The notes: a model not told the origin generated them from the letters alone. A stretch of DNA of 6,683 bases from an uncultured Alphaproteobacteria bacterium (GCA_937128575.1 CAKZMN010000231.1:1-6683); one strand, 5' to 3'. Positions 1-6,159 are shown, counted from the first letter of the stretch. Numbers and translations: made by a program.

Positions 1-147
1 CTTAACCAAGTAATCGATTGTTGGCTTTGATCGATCAATGCGCGTTGTGTCCTTAACAACGCCGCGCTGCGCCGGCACATTCAAATCCGCGCGCAGCAAA
101 ACGCGCTTATTTTTAAGATCCATATTTTTAAGGGTATTAAAACTCAT
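1..147 (-). CDS. pgk: Phosphoglycerate kinase, N-terminal 49 codons (runs off the left edge)
   Basis: This is the start of the glycolytic enzyme that transfers phosphate between 1,3-bisphosphoglycerate and ADP in the cytosol. Reading the minus strand from ATG 147-145 gives a protein beginning MSFNTLKNMDLKNKRVLLRA. The PGK signature RVLLRADLNVP follows at residues 15-25, with the substrate-binding Asp21 and Asn23, and the conserved TR pair comes at residues 35-36. The frame is open to base 1, so roughly the last seven-eighths of a usual ~390-400 residue protein lie outside the window. A purine-rich AAGAAG sits about 8 nt before the ATG. The gene starts 19 bp after the stop of the upstream iminopeptidase gene on the same strand, which suggests co-transcription. 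The identification rests on the signature and the typical N-terminus; I am confident despite the short fragment. Confidence 0.93.
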   Translation of the reverse strand, partial: MSFNTLKNMDLKNKRVLLRADLNVPAQRGVVKDTTRIDRSKPTIDYLVK

Positions 148-166
148 ATCGCTTTTCTTCTTTATC

Positions 167-1183
167 TCATTTTAGTGACTTATAGGTTTCAGTGGCTTGA
201 ATAAGGCGTGATCGTAAATTGGGGTCCAGCGCAGAATGCCCTGCATCCGGCACCACAACATAATCCGCCTCCGGCCATGCAAGGTGAAGCTTATAGGCGG
301 TTTGCAATGGACAAATAACGTCATAGCGCCCCTGAATAATTGTGGTCGGGATGACGCGCAATTTATCGATATCGTGCAGAATGCTGTCTTCGGCGCTAAT
401 GACCTCATGTTTGAAATAATGCGCTTCAATGCGCGCGAGTGCGAGTGCGCTTTGCTTTTGCTCTTCTGTCGTGATGGTCTCAAAATTCGGATATAGCGAC
501 GAACACGCACCTTCATAAAGGCTCCAGCGAATGGCGGCGTCCATTCTAGTTTTCGGATCTTCACTCGTCAGCAGGGCGTAATAACTCTCCAGCAAATCAT
601 CGTGCTTATCCTCTGGCAAAAGACCTGCAAATTGCTCCCACGCTTCGGGGAAGATTTTCTTCATCCCATATAGGAACCAATCAATCTCATTTTGCTCACA
701 CAGGAAGATGCCGCGTAAAATTAGGCTGATGCATTTTGTTGGGTGGGTTGTGGCATAACGCAGAGCGAGGGTGCTGCCCCAAGAGCCACCAAAAACATGC
801 CAGCGACTAATCCCCAAATGAATACGCAGCATCTCTGTATCTTGTATCAAATGCTTCGTGGTGTTGTTCTTTAGGCTGCCTAGCGGGTGAGAGCGCCCCG
901 CGCCGCGTTGATCAAATACAATAATGCGGTAATGGTCGGGATCAAAAAACCGTCTATGCATTGGCGTGGCGCCCGCGCCAGGGCCACCATGTAAAAACAC
1001 AATCGGCACGCCGTCGGGATTGCCACTTTGTTCCCAGTAAATATTATGATCATTATCAACGGACAAAAATCCACTGGAATAGGGGCTAAGCGAGGGGAAT
1101 AAATCGAGCTTGAGCGCACGCCTGTCTGCGCCGCTTGCTGTCGGCGTTGATCTTGGGGGGGGCGTAAAGTTATTATCCTGCAT
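167..1183 (-). CDS. pip: Proline iminopeptidase (alpha/beta hydrolase, peptidase family S33)
   Basis: Cytosolic serine peptidase that removes N-terminal proline from peptides. The 338-residue product has the family motifs in order: oxyanion-region HGGPGAG (65-71), DQRGAGRS (91-98), nucleophile elbow GGSWGS with Ser134, GRYDVICP with Asp288, and DAGHSA with His316. The Ser-Asp-His spacing (154 and 28 residues) matches the well-studied Serratia enzyme. Glu224 (in YEG) and Glu253 (in ARIEAHYF) fall where that enzyme uses two glutamates to bind the substrate amino group, which supports a true iminopeptidase over a generic hydrolase. The N-terminus is about 20 residues longer than usual and is Pro/Thr/Ser-rich. 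The ATG is preceded by GAGAAG at short spacing, and no better internal start exists before the conserved domain. No signal peptide is visible. The gene probably shares a transcript with pgk downstream. Confidence 0.93.
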   Translation of the reverse strand: MQDNNFTPPPRSTPTASGADRRALKLDLFPSLSPYSSGFLSVDNDHNIYWEQSGNPDGVPIVFLHGGPGAGATPMHRRFFDPDHYRIIVFDQRGAGRSHPLGSLKNNTTKHLIQDTEMLRIHLGISRWHVFGGSWGSTLALRYATTHPTKCISLILRGIFLCEQNEIDWFLYGMKKIFPEAWEQFAGLLPEDKHDDLLESYYALLTSEDPKTRMDAAIRWSLYEGACSSLYPNFETITTEEQKQSALALARIEAHYFKHEVISAEDSILHDIDKLRVIPTTIIQGRYDVICPLQTAYKLHLAWPEADYVVVPDAGHSALDPNLRSRLIQATETYKSLK

Positions 1184-1197
1184 TGCTTCTCGAATAT

Positions 1198-1211
1198 CTT
1201 AATAAATTAAG
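1198..1211. repeat. Perfect 6-2-6 inverted repeat upstream of pip
   Basis: CTTAAT-AA-ATTAAG is a perfect dyad ending 15 bp before the pip start codon and just downstream of the candidate promoter. An AT-rich dyad in this place could be an operator, but short AT-rich palindromes also arise by chance. Confidence 0.3.
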
Positions 1212-1228
1212 TCTTTATCGTGAGTGCG

Positions 1229-1257
1229 ACTTTAGATCGTTATGTCGGCACTGGCAA
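1229..1257 (-). promoter_or_regulatory. Candidate sigma-70-type promoter for pip-pgk
   Basis: On the minus strand, TTGCCA (plus coordinates 1252-1257) and TAAAGT (1229-1234) are separated by 17 bp, matching 5/6 and 4/6 of the -35 and -10 consensus. It lies in the 89-bp gap between the nuclease-like gene and pip and would give a leader of roughly 40 nt. This is pattern matching only. Confidence 0.33.
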
Positions 1258-1272
1258 TGTGTTTGAACGGGC

Positions 1273-2085
1273 TTATTCTAAAATTTCAACGGCTTGTGGA
1301 TGGTTAATCTCAATATAGGGGCCATTATATTCCTCCAGCCAGCCGCGAACGCGCAAGGTCTTGCCACCCCAGCCCAATGGATCAAGCCCCACCTTGGAAA
1401 ATGCGCGCTTATCCGCAGGGGGTATAGATACCGTTAAGTCACTGCGCCAATCTTTACCAAAATTCAGATAGATACGATTGCTTTTTAAAGCAGCGCTTTC
1501 AATGCGCCCCTCAATAATTTGATAACTATCCGCGCGATTTTTGGCGCCGCCTGGCGTTAAAATGCTGTAATCTTCCACTTCCCAAAGACCCAGCTTATTT
1601 TTACGTGCTGCAATCTCTAAATCATAAAGCTGCTTGGCCATCTCCGGCGTGCGTTTGGTTGTGCGTACCCGCGCCAGCCCCAATGAAACCATCGTACCCT
1701 GAACCCATATCTGATCCTTAATCCGCTCCAGATGTGCAATATCGTGGCCCATGCGGTTTGTACGGCCCCAGTCGGATTTTTTTGTTTGATAAATATTTAC
1801 GCCCTGATTAAGCAGCATATCTTTCAAAACTTTAACGCTGGTCACTGAAAAGTCACCCGCCTCATGGATTTGCAAATCCGGGAAGTCGATGCCGCTTAAT
1901 CGAATGATGCGCCCATCATGAAGCTGCACAGTTTGCGGATCTATAATGCTAATAACCTCCGCAGTGCCTGTGCGCTTAAGCGCACCAAAATCGGCGCCAG
2001 GTAGGGCAGGGACAGCCTGCTGCGCTAAAGCGGGTTGCACAAAAAAACTGGAAATCAGAAGAAAAAGCGTTAATATCTTTGTCAT
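1273..2085 (-). CDS. Exported staphylococcal-nuclease-like (SNase/TNase fold) protein with altered active site
   Basis: A 270-residue protein with a Sec signal peptide: Lys3, a hydrophobic stretch at about 4-19, and a likely cut after ALA at 19-21. The SNase fold covers roughly residues 38-172. RLSGIDFPD (62-70) aligns with the nuclease segment carrying Arg35, Asp40 and Glu43. WGRTNR (106-111) aligns with the Arg87 segment, and LEIAARKNKLGLW (156-168) is the usual closing helix. Arg62, Asp67 and Arg108 are kept. The catalytic Glu43 position is Asp70, and the calcium ligand Asp21 position is Gln51 (IDPQTV instead of IDGDTV). Residues about 186-270 form a second beta-rich segment ending in GPYIEINHPQ, which I recognise only loosely from related proteins. 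The start is set by the signal peptide; the reading frame continues to 2190, but that part is antisense to the M48 gene. No clear Shine-Dalgarno precedes the ATG. Catalytic activity is uncertain. Confidence 0.82.
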   Translation of the reverse strand: MTKILTLFLLISSFFVQPALAQQAVPALPGADFGALKRTGTAEVISIIDPQTVQLHDGRIIRLSGIDFPDLQIHEAGDFSVTSVKVLKDMLLNQGVNIYQTKKSDWGRTNRMGHDIAHLERIKDQIWVQGTMVSLGLARVRTTKRTPEMAKQLYDLEIAARKNKLGLWEVEDYSILTPGGAKNRADSYQIIEGRIESAALKSNRIYLNFGKDWRSDLTVSIPPADKRAFSKVGLDPLGWGGKTLRVRGWLEEYNGPYIEINHPQAVEILE

Positions 2086-3556
2086 GATTAAAGATTGGAC
2101 ACTATCAAAGAAAATTTGCAAGCCTTTACTTATGTGCAGCGCCATCGCACTGCTTGCTGGATGTAGCACAAACGCCGCCACAGGCCGCACGCAGTTTGCC
2201 GGACTTATGTCTCCGCAACAAGAAACGCAGGTCGGGGCGAGTGAGCATGAGAAAATCGTGAAGCAATTCGGGCTATATAAAAATTCAAAGCTGCAATCCT
2301 ATGTCACTGAAATCGGAAAGCGCGTATCTGTAAATACAGAGCGCGCAGATGTGCAATATAAATTCTTTGTCCTAGACAGCCCCATTGTAAACGCCTTCGC
2401 GCTTCCTGGTGGCTATGTCTATATATCACGCGGGCTTATGGCTCTATCAAACAGTGAGGCTGAGCTTGCGGGCGTGCTTGCCCATGAAATTGGTCACGTA
2501 ACGGCGCGTCACTCGGCGGAGCGCTATTCACACGGCGTTGTAACCTCACTAGGCGCGGCCGTTATCGCCGCCGCCGTAGACAGCACAGGCGTATCACAAG
2601 CACTTGGCTTGGGTAGTAATCTTTACATGAGCTCCTATTCACGCTCTCAGGAAAATGAAGCGGATAGTCTCGGTATTCGTTATTTGTCCAAGGGCGGGTA
2701 TGAGCCAAAGGCGATGTCATCATTTTTGAATGCCATGCAAAATCAATCTGCAGTGGACAGCAAAGCCAAGGGCGAAAAAAGCGGCGGCGCGAATTACTTT
2801 TCCACCCATCCAGCAACCGCAGACCGCGTTGCCAAAACACGCAACGAAAGCGCGCAATATAAGGCGGGCGGCGATTGGGATCGCGATAAATATCTAAAAA
2901 TGATCGATGGCATGACATACGGTGACAGCGCGGAGCAGGGCTTTGCCAAGGGCCAGACTTTCTATCACCCACAAATGAAATTTGCATTCACCGCGCCAAA
3001 CGGTTTCGAAATTGTAAATCAGCCATCGCAAGTGATCGCCGTATCTAAGGCGTCGGGCGCGGCGATGATATTTGATATGAGCGCTTCTCAAGGCGCGCCT
3101 AATCCCGCCAGTTACATCTCCAATGTTTGGATGAAGGGCAAGTCAGGCATAGGCAGCGTTGAAAACACAACCGTAAACGGCATGCCCGCCGCCAGCGTTG
3201 CGTTCCCCGGTGAGGTTAATGGAAAGAAAGCAACAATCCGTGTGATGGCCGTACAATGGGCAGCGGATCGTTATGCACGTTTCCAAATTGCTATCCCGAA
3301 TGGATCAAACGCGAACTTGGTTAACAGTCTTAAAACCGCCAGCTACAGCTTGCGTAAATTATCAAATAGCGAAGTGCAAAAGTTAAAGCCCAATACGGTG
3401 CGCGTCATCGCCGCCAAATCTGGCGAAAGCGTCAGCGGCTTAGCCCGCAGATCGGCGTTTTCAAATCTACAAGAGGAGCGCTTCCGCGTGCTAAATGGAC
3501 TTGGACAAAACGACCAACTGCAGGCTGGTCGTTTGTATAAAGTTATAGTGGATTAG
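2084..3556 (+). CDS. M48-family zinc metallopeptidase lipoprotein with C-terminal LysM-like module
   Basis: A 490-residue predicted periplasmic lipoprotein protease of the BepA/LoiP/Oma1-like type, a group usually linked to outer-membrane protein quality control. The N-terminus has basic residues (Lys9, Lys10, Lys13), a hydrophobic core and the lipobox LAGC, with Cys27 as the lipidation site. The zinc site is HEIGH (134-138), and the third ligand is Glu190 in the ENEAD segment, with Asp194 conserved. THPATADR (241-248) is the usual M48 motif after the catalytic domain. A middle beta-rich domain spans about 290-425. Residues about 434-489 (KPNTVRVIAAKSGESV onward) resemble the LysM-like tail of alphaproteobacterial homologues. 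ATG 2084 is chosen because it gives a proper signal peptide; ATG 2132 would drop the positive n-region. It is divergent from the nuclease-like gene and convergent with rpoH. Confidence 0.92.
   Translation: MIKDWTLSKKICKPLLMCSAIALLAGCSTNAATGRTQFAGLMSPQQETQVGASEHEKIVKQFGLYKNSKLQSYVTEIGKRVSVNTERADVQYKFFVLDSPIVNAFALPGGYVYISRGLMALSNSEAELAGVLAHEIGHVTARHSAERYSHGVVTSLGAAVIAAAVDSTGVSQALGLGSNLYMSSYSRSQENEADSLGIRYLSKGGYEPKAMSSFLNAMQNQSAVDSKAKGEKSGGANYFSTHPATADRVAKTRNESAQYKAGGDWDRDKYLKMIDGMTYGDSAEQGFAKGQTFYHPQMKFAFTAPNGFEIVNQPSQVIAVSKASGAAMIFDMSASQGAPNPASYISNVWMKGKSGIGSVENTTVNGMPAASVAFPGEVNGKKATIRVMAVQWAADRYARFQIAIPNGSNANLVNSLKTASYSLRKLSNSEVQKLKPNTVRVIAAKSGESVSGLARRSAFSNLQEERFRVLNGLGQNDQLQAGRLYKVIVD
3511..3531 (-). 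terminator. Candidate intrinsic terminator for rpoH, inside the M48 3' coding end
   Basis: CGACCA (3511-3516) and TGGTCG (3526-3531) form a perfect 6-bp stem with a 9-nt loop, and near-complementary flanks (ACAAA/TTTGT) could extend it. Read on the minus strand, the stem is followed by TTTTGT, as expected of a Rho-independent terminator. It lies 44 bp past the rpoH stop codon. On the plus strand it is still in translated M48 sequence, so it is unlikely to end M48 transcripts. Confidence 0.42.
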
Positions 3557-3574
3557 TGGGCTATGTAGCGCGCT

Positions 3575-4462
3575 CTAGCGCTGCAAGAACAGATCGCTGC
3601 GCTCTTCAACGAAATCACCCATCGTATCTTTTAGCTTGATCATCGCGCGCTGCTCTAACTGACGCACGCGTTCTTTGCTGATGCCTAGGTCATTGCCCAA
3701 GGTCTCAAGCGTTACGGTTTCATAGCCAAGGTGACGATCACGAATGATTTTCTCCTCGCGTTCTGAAAGTTGCCCTAGGGCTTTATTCAGCCACGCAGAG
3801 CGCGTTTTGCCGTCCTTCATGTCCTGAACGATATCTTCTGGTGAAGCGCTCTCATCGGTCAGCAAATCCTGCCATTCGCCATTTTCATCTTCGCCAATTT
3901 TCACGTTGAGCGATGGATCGCTGCCTGACAGGCGCGATTCCATGTCCGTTACATCTTTAAGGCGCACATTTAATGTATCCGCAATATCGTTGCGGTCATC
4001 ATCATTCAGGCCCTCGCGCTCTTTTTTATTCTCAATTTTTGCACGCAAAGCGCGGAATTTGAAAAACAAAGATTTTTGCGCCGCCGTCGTGCCTGTGCGA
4101 ACGATAGACCAGTTGCGCAAAACATAATCTTGAATGCTGGAGCGGATCCACCATGAGGCATATGTAGAGAAGCGCAAATCACGACTAATATCAAAGCGAT
4201 TAGCCGCTTGCATCATGCCAATGCTCCCTTCTTGGATTAGGTCGCCCATAGGCAGGCCATAATTGCGAAACTTCGAAGCAATGGATACCACAAGGCGCGT
4301 GTGCGAACGTACTAACTCATGCAGAGCTTTCTCATCCTTTTCTTCGAGCCATTTTCGCGCCAATTCATGCTCGTGACTTTTCTCAAGCATAGGCTCGTTC
4401 ATTGAATTGCGTATGTAAGCTAAATTAGCCTTCTGCGTTTGGGGATCGTCGATATGTGCCAT
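3575..4462 (-). CDS. rpoH: RNA polymerase heat-shock sigma factor RpoH (sigma-32)
   Basis: A 295-residue sigma-70-family factor that directs RNA polymerase to heat-shock promoters. Region 2 is clear: the core-binding segment GDLIQEGSIGMMQAANRFD (73-91), then the -10 recognition segment RFSTYASWWIRSSIQDYVLR (97-116). The RpoH box follows as QKSLFFKFR (129-137), against the usual Q(R/K)SLFFNLR. Region 4.2 carries the helix-turn-helix TLETLGNDLGISKERVRQLEQRA (251-273). There is no region 1.1, and the length is normal for RpoH. The ATG is preceded by GGATGG/GGTGA, a usable Shine-Dalgarno. A 158-bp gap separates it from the phosphatase-fold gene upstream, and it converges on the M48 gene with 18 bp between stop codons. 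Whether it is the RpoH1 or RpoH2 type of alphaproteobacteria cannot be settled by eye. Confidence 0.96.
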   Translation of the reverse strand: MAHIDDPQTQKANLAYIRNSMNEPMLEKSHEHELARKWLEEKDEKALHELVRSHTRLVVSIASKFRNYGLPMGDLIQEGSIGMMQAANRFDISRDLRFSTYASWWIRSSIQDYVLRNWSIVRTGTTAAQKSLFFKFRALRAKIENKKEREGLNDDDRNDIADTLNVRLKDVTDMESRLSGSDPSLNVKIGEDENGEWQDLLTDESASPEDIVQDMKDGKTRSAWLNKALGQLSEREEKIIRDRHLGYETVTLETLGNDLGISKERVRQLEQRAMIKLKDTMGDFVEERSDLFLQR

Positions 4463-4496
4463 GTTTCACCATCCATTTCTTTGATGCTTGAGTCAT

Positions 4497-4524
4497 AATG
4501 TAAAACTTTTGCACTATAATTCAA
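4497..4524 (-). promoter_or_regulatory. rpoH: Candidate rpoH promoter
   Basis: On the minus strand, TTGAAT (4519-4524) and TACATT (4497-4502) are 16 bp apart, each matching 4/6 of the vegetative consensus, with a leader of about 28 nt. The -35 reads CTTGAA with its preceding C, which resembles the sigma-32 -35 element, but no well-spaced sigma-32 -10 follows, so autoregulation is not shown. The AT-rich stretch 4573-4590 lies about 50 bp further upstream. Confidence 0.3.
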
Positions 4525-4620
4525 GCGGGTGCCTACATTCTTATTCGTAGCAAAACACCAAATAGATGACTCTTTATTTTATTTTATTTAAAACTTATAC
4601 AAATGAGTGGCAATTAAGGG

Positions 4621-5439
4621 CTAAGCCTCAAGTAATTCTGCTACATTGCCATCTTGTTCAAACGCGGCGCACACAACCGATCCACCAAATCCTGCGCCGC
4701 CATCAATGGTCGCCGTTGCACAATTTAGATGAACACCTTTATGGGTGGGGTCATAGCCGCGAACAACCTTTTGAAACGGATCATAGGCCGCGTTTATTTT
4801 TGTGAAATGCTCGCCATACCACCAAAGTCTGTCACCTTGATCTTCTAAAGATCGTCGCACATCAATACCGGAATTCACAAACAGCATCGGATAATCCCCT
4901 TGCTGTGATGTGTGAGCGGCGCGTTTTAATTCGGTACCAAATATTTCATGCCCTGCATGTTTGCGCATGGCGGTGCGCACTTGTTCAATCCATCTGGATA
5001 TCCCCATAATACCATTCCGGCAGGCTTCGATGCCGTCATGCGGCGACAGGCCATAACTGTATAATGTGTTGGACAGACCGTTACTCAGCATCCACAGCAA
5101 AACATTTGTCGGGTCTGGTGCGAATTGAAGCTGTAGTAATTTCTGCCACATCTCTTCCTGTGCGCCGCGAAGATAGGATAAATCGCTACAGCGCACTCCA
5201 GGAATAGATAATATCAAACGGCGGAAGGTTATAATTTCTTCAACGCACGCGGCGCTATCTTCACTATATCCAGTGTAGTTCCCCAAATAGACAAGTTTGT
5301 CACCCACGTTAAAGCGCTCCAGGATTGCATCATGCATGCCCATCAGGCGATCTAGCTCACCATGGATAGCAGAGATAGCCCAAATGCGTTCGGGGCTGCC
5401 AAGAGCGTGGAATTTCAAATTTTTATTTTTGTTACACAC
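4621..5439 (-). CDS. Calcineurin-like phosphoesterase-fold protein with degenerate metal site (probable pseudophosphatase)
   Basis: A 272-residue protein whose framework follows the bacterial Ser/Thr-phosphatase (PP2A-like metallophosphoesterase) family. Every catalytic block can be found but is altered. GDIHG is SAIHG (23-27), GDYxDRGxxS is GNYTGYSEDS (53-62), and GNHEE is GAQEE (92-96). The HAG block is NSG (189-191), and GHTP is GYDP (228-231). The closing strand IDGGAGFGG (245-253) matches the family's IDTGAxxGG. Of the metal and catalytic residues only His26 remains, so metal-dependent hydrolysis is not expected. The frame is uninterrupted, with no frameshift or early stop, which argues for a maintained protein over a fresh pseudogene. 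The start is GTG 5439; no good Shine-Dalgarno is seen, and TTG at codon 8 is an alternative. A lone TATGAT at 5512-5517 could be a -10 box. It lies between cdnL and rpoH on the same strand; its role is unknown. Confidence 0.78.
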   Translation of the reverse strand: MCNKNKNLKFHALGSPERIWAISAIHGELDRLMGMHDAILERFNVGDKLVYLGNYTGYSEDSAACVEEIITFRRLILSIPGVRCSDLSYLRGAQEEMWQKLLQLQFAPDPTNVLLWMLSNGLSNTLYSYGLSPHDGIEACRNGIMGISRWIEQVRTAMRKHAGHEIFGTELKRAAHTSQQGDYPMLFVNSGIDVRRSLEDQGDRLWWYGEHFTKINAAYDPFQKVVRGYDPTHKGVHLNCATATIDGGAGFGGSVVCAAFEQDGNVAELLEA

Positions 5440-5527
5440 GTGATCTATACGGATGTTGAGTGAAAAAGTGGGGAGGGGACGCAGAAGAAAAATTCTGAAT
5501 TAATTACCAGAATCATATTAAGTATAC

Positions 5528-5567
5528 AAAAAAATCAGGCAGATAGCAAAAGCCAAATGCCTGATTT
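5528..5567 (-). terminator. cdnL: Rho-independent terminator of cdnL
   Basis: A 10-bp perfect stem, AAATCAGGCA (5532-5541) with TGCCTGATTT (5558-5567), encloses a 16-nt loop. On the minus strand the stem ends in a run of seven T (A-tract at 5528-5534). It begins 27 bp after the cdnL stop codon. It should largely separate cdnL transcription from the phosphatase-fold gene that follows. Confidence 0.9.
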
Positions 5568-5594
5568 GTTATTCTTTGTATCTTTTAAAAAGAC

Positions 5595-6116
5595 TTAAGC
5601 AGCAGCAGCTTCTTTTGCTTTTGGTGTGCTCAAGATATCTTCTAGATTTTCTGTCGCTTTGATTTCAGTAATTTTCTGAACTGCGGCAACTTCACGCGCT
5701 AGACGCTCAAGGGCGGATTGATAGATTTGGCGCTCTGAATATGACTGCTCGCTGTCATCATTGCTACGCTTAAGGTCACGAAGAACTTCTGCAATTGCTA
5801 CTGGGTCGCCAGAGTTGATCTTCATCTCATATTCTTGTGCGCGGCGGCTCCACATTGTGCGGCGAACGCGTGAGCGGCCTTTCAATGTAGTAAGAGCATC
5901 CTTAAGACGATCGCTAGAGCTAAGCTTACGTAGGCCAGCAGCCTCGGCTTTCATAACTGGAATTTTCAAACGCATACGTTCTTTTTCGAAGCTCACTGCA
6001 TATAAACGCACTTCCATGCCTGCAATAGTTTGTGTTTCAACACCTTCGATTTGTCCAACGCCGTGCGCCGGGTATACAACGTAGTCGCCTTGAGAGAAAT
6101 TATCGTTATCAGCCAT
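5595..6116 (-). CDS. cdnL: CdnL/CarD-family RNA polymerase-binding transcription regulator
   Basis: A 173-residue protein of the CarD_CdnL_TRCF family, which binds the RNA polymerase beta subunit and stabilises open complexes at promoters such as those for rRNA. The N-terminal polymerase-interaction domain spans about residues 7-65 and contains the typical GDYVVYPAHGVGQIEGVE (10-27) and the FEKERMRLKIPV strand region (43-54). The helical DNA-binding domain follows. Its WSRRAQEYEMKINSGD segment (89-104) includes Trp89, the residue that in mycobacterial CarD wedges into the minor groove next to the -10 element. The tail is Lys/Ala-rich. ATG 6116 is chosen because AGAGGT lies 9 nt upstream and the protein then starts just before the conserved domain. 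A TTG at 6152 would add 12 basic residues. The gene has its own promoter, a long leader and a terminator, so it is probably monocistronic. Confidence 0.94.
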   Translation of the reverse strand: MADNDNFSQGDYVVYPAHGVGQIEGVETQTIAGMEVRLYAVSFEKERMRLKIPVMKAEAAGLRKLSSSDRLKDALTTLKGRSRVRRTMWSRRAQEYEMKINSGDPVAIAEVLRDLKRSNDDSEQSYSERQIYQSALERLAREVAAVQKITEIKATENLEDILSTPKAKEAAAA

Positions 6117-6125
6117 GTTGTTCTT

Positions 6126-6131
6126 ACCTCT
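6126..6131 (-). promoter_or_regulatory. cdnL: Ribosome binding site that fixes the cdnL start
   Basis: AGAGGT on the minus strand is 9 nt from ATG 6116-6114. It favours the 173-residue form over the longer form starting at TTG 6152. Confidence 0.7.
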
Positions 6132-6159
6132 GTTTAATTTATGTTTTTTCAAAATTTAT

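Noticed and set aside
172..564. Minus-strand open frame of 130 codons, and a plus-strand frame at 236-496
   Set aside because: Both lie fully within the iminopeptidase gene in other frames, and neither shows a recognisable motif.
1946..2083. In-frame 46-codon upstream extension of the M48 gene
   Set aside because: It runs antisense to the signal peptide and early domain of the nuclease-like gene, and it would bury the lipoprotein signal sequence inside the protein.
2086..2190. 35-codon upstream extension of the nuclease-like gene
   Set aside because: It would place residues before a clear Sec signal peptide and is antisense to the M48 lipobox region.
2562..2987. Minus-strand open frame of 141 codons (and 2894-3091)
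   Set aside because: Both are antisense to the well-supported M48 gene, with Arg/Trp/Cys-rich composition typical of shadow frames.
3567..3582. AGCGC/GCGCT 5-bp stem around the rpoH stop codon
   Set aside because: The stem is short, has no T-run on either side and overlaps the last rpoH codons. The hairpin at 3511-3531 is a better terminator candidate.
3906..4194. Open frames opposite or overlapping rpoH (3906-4127 plus, 4006-4194 minus)
   Set aside because: They are shadows of conserved rpoH coding sequence.
4515..4520. Perfect TATAAT on the plus strand
   Set aside because: There is no -35 at proper spacing and no plus-strand gene downstream; the DNA is AT-rich here.
4573..4590. Tandem TTTTA units
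   Set aside because: Short, imperfect, low-complexity AT-rich DNA. It could help the rpoH promoter but does not stand as a repeat element.
4566..4805. Plus-strand open frame of 79 codons
   Set aside because: It lies mostly antisense to the phosphatase-fold gene, with no ribosome binding site or recognisable domain.
5761..6084. Plus-strand open frame of 107 codons
   Set aside because: It is antisense to cdnL and rich in Arg/Ser, as expected of a shadow frame.
6117..6152. CdnL start at TTG 6152
   Set aside because: The ATG at 6116 has a good Shine-Dalgarno and fits the family length. The longer form is kept only as a possible alternative in the leader finding.
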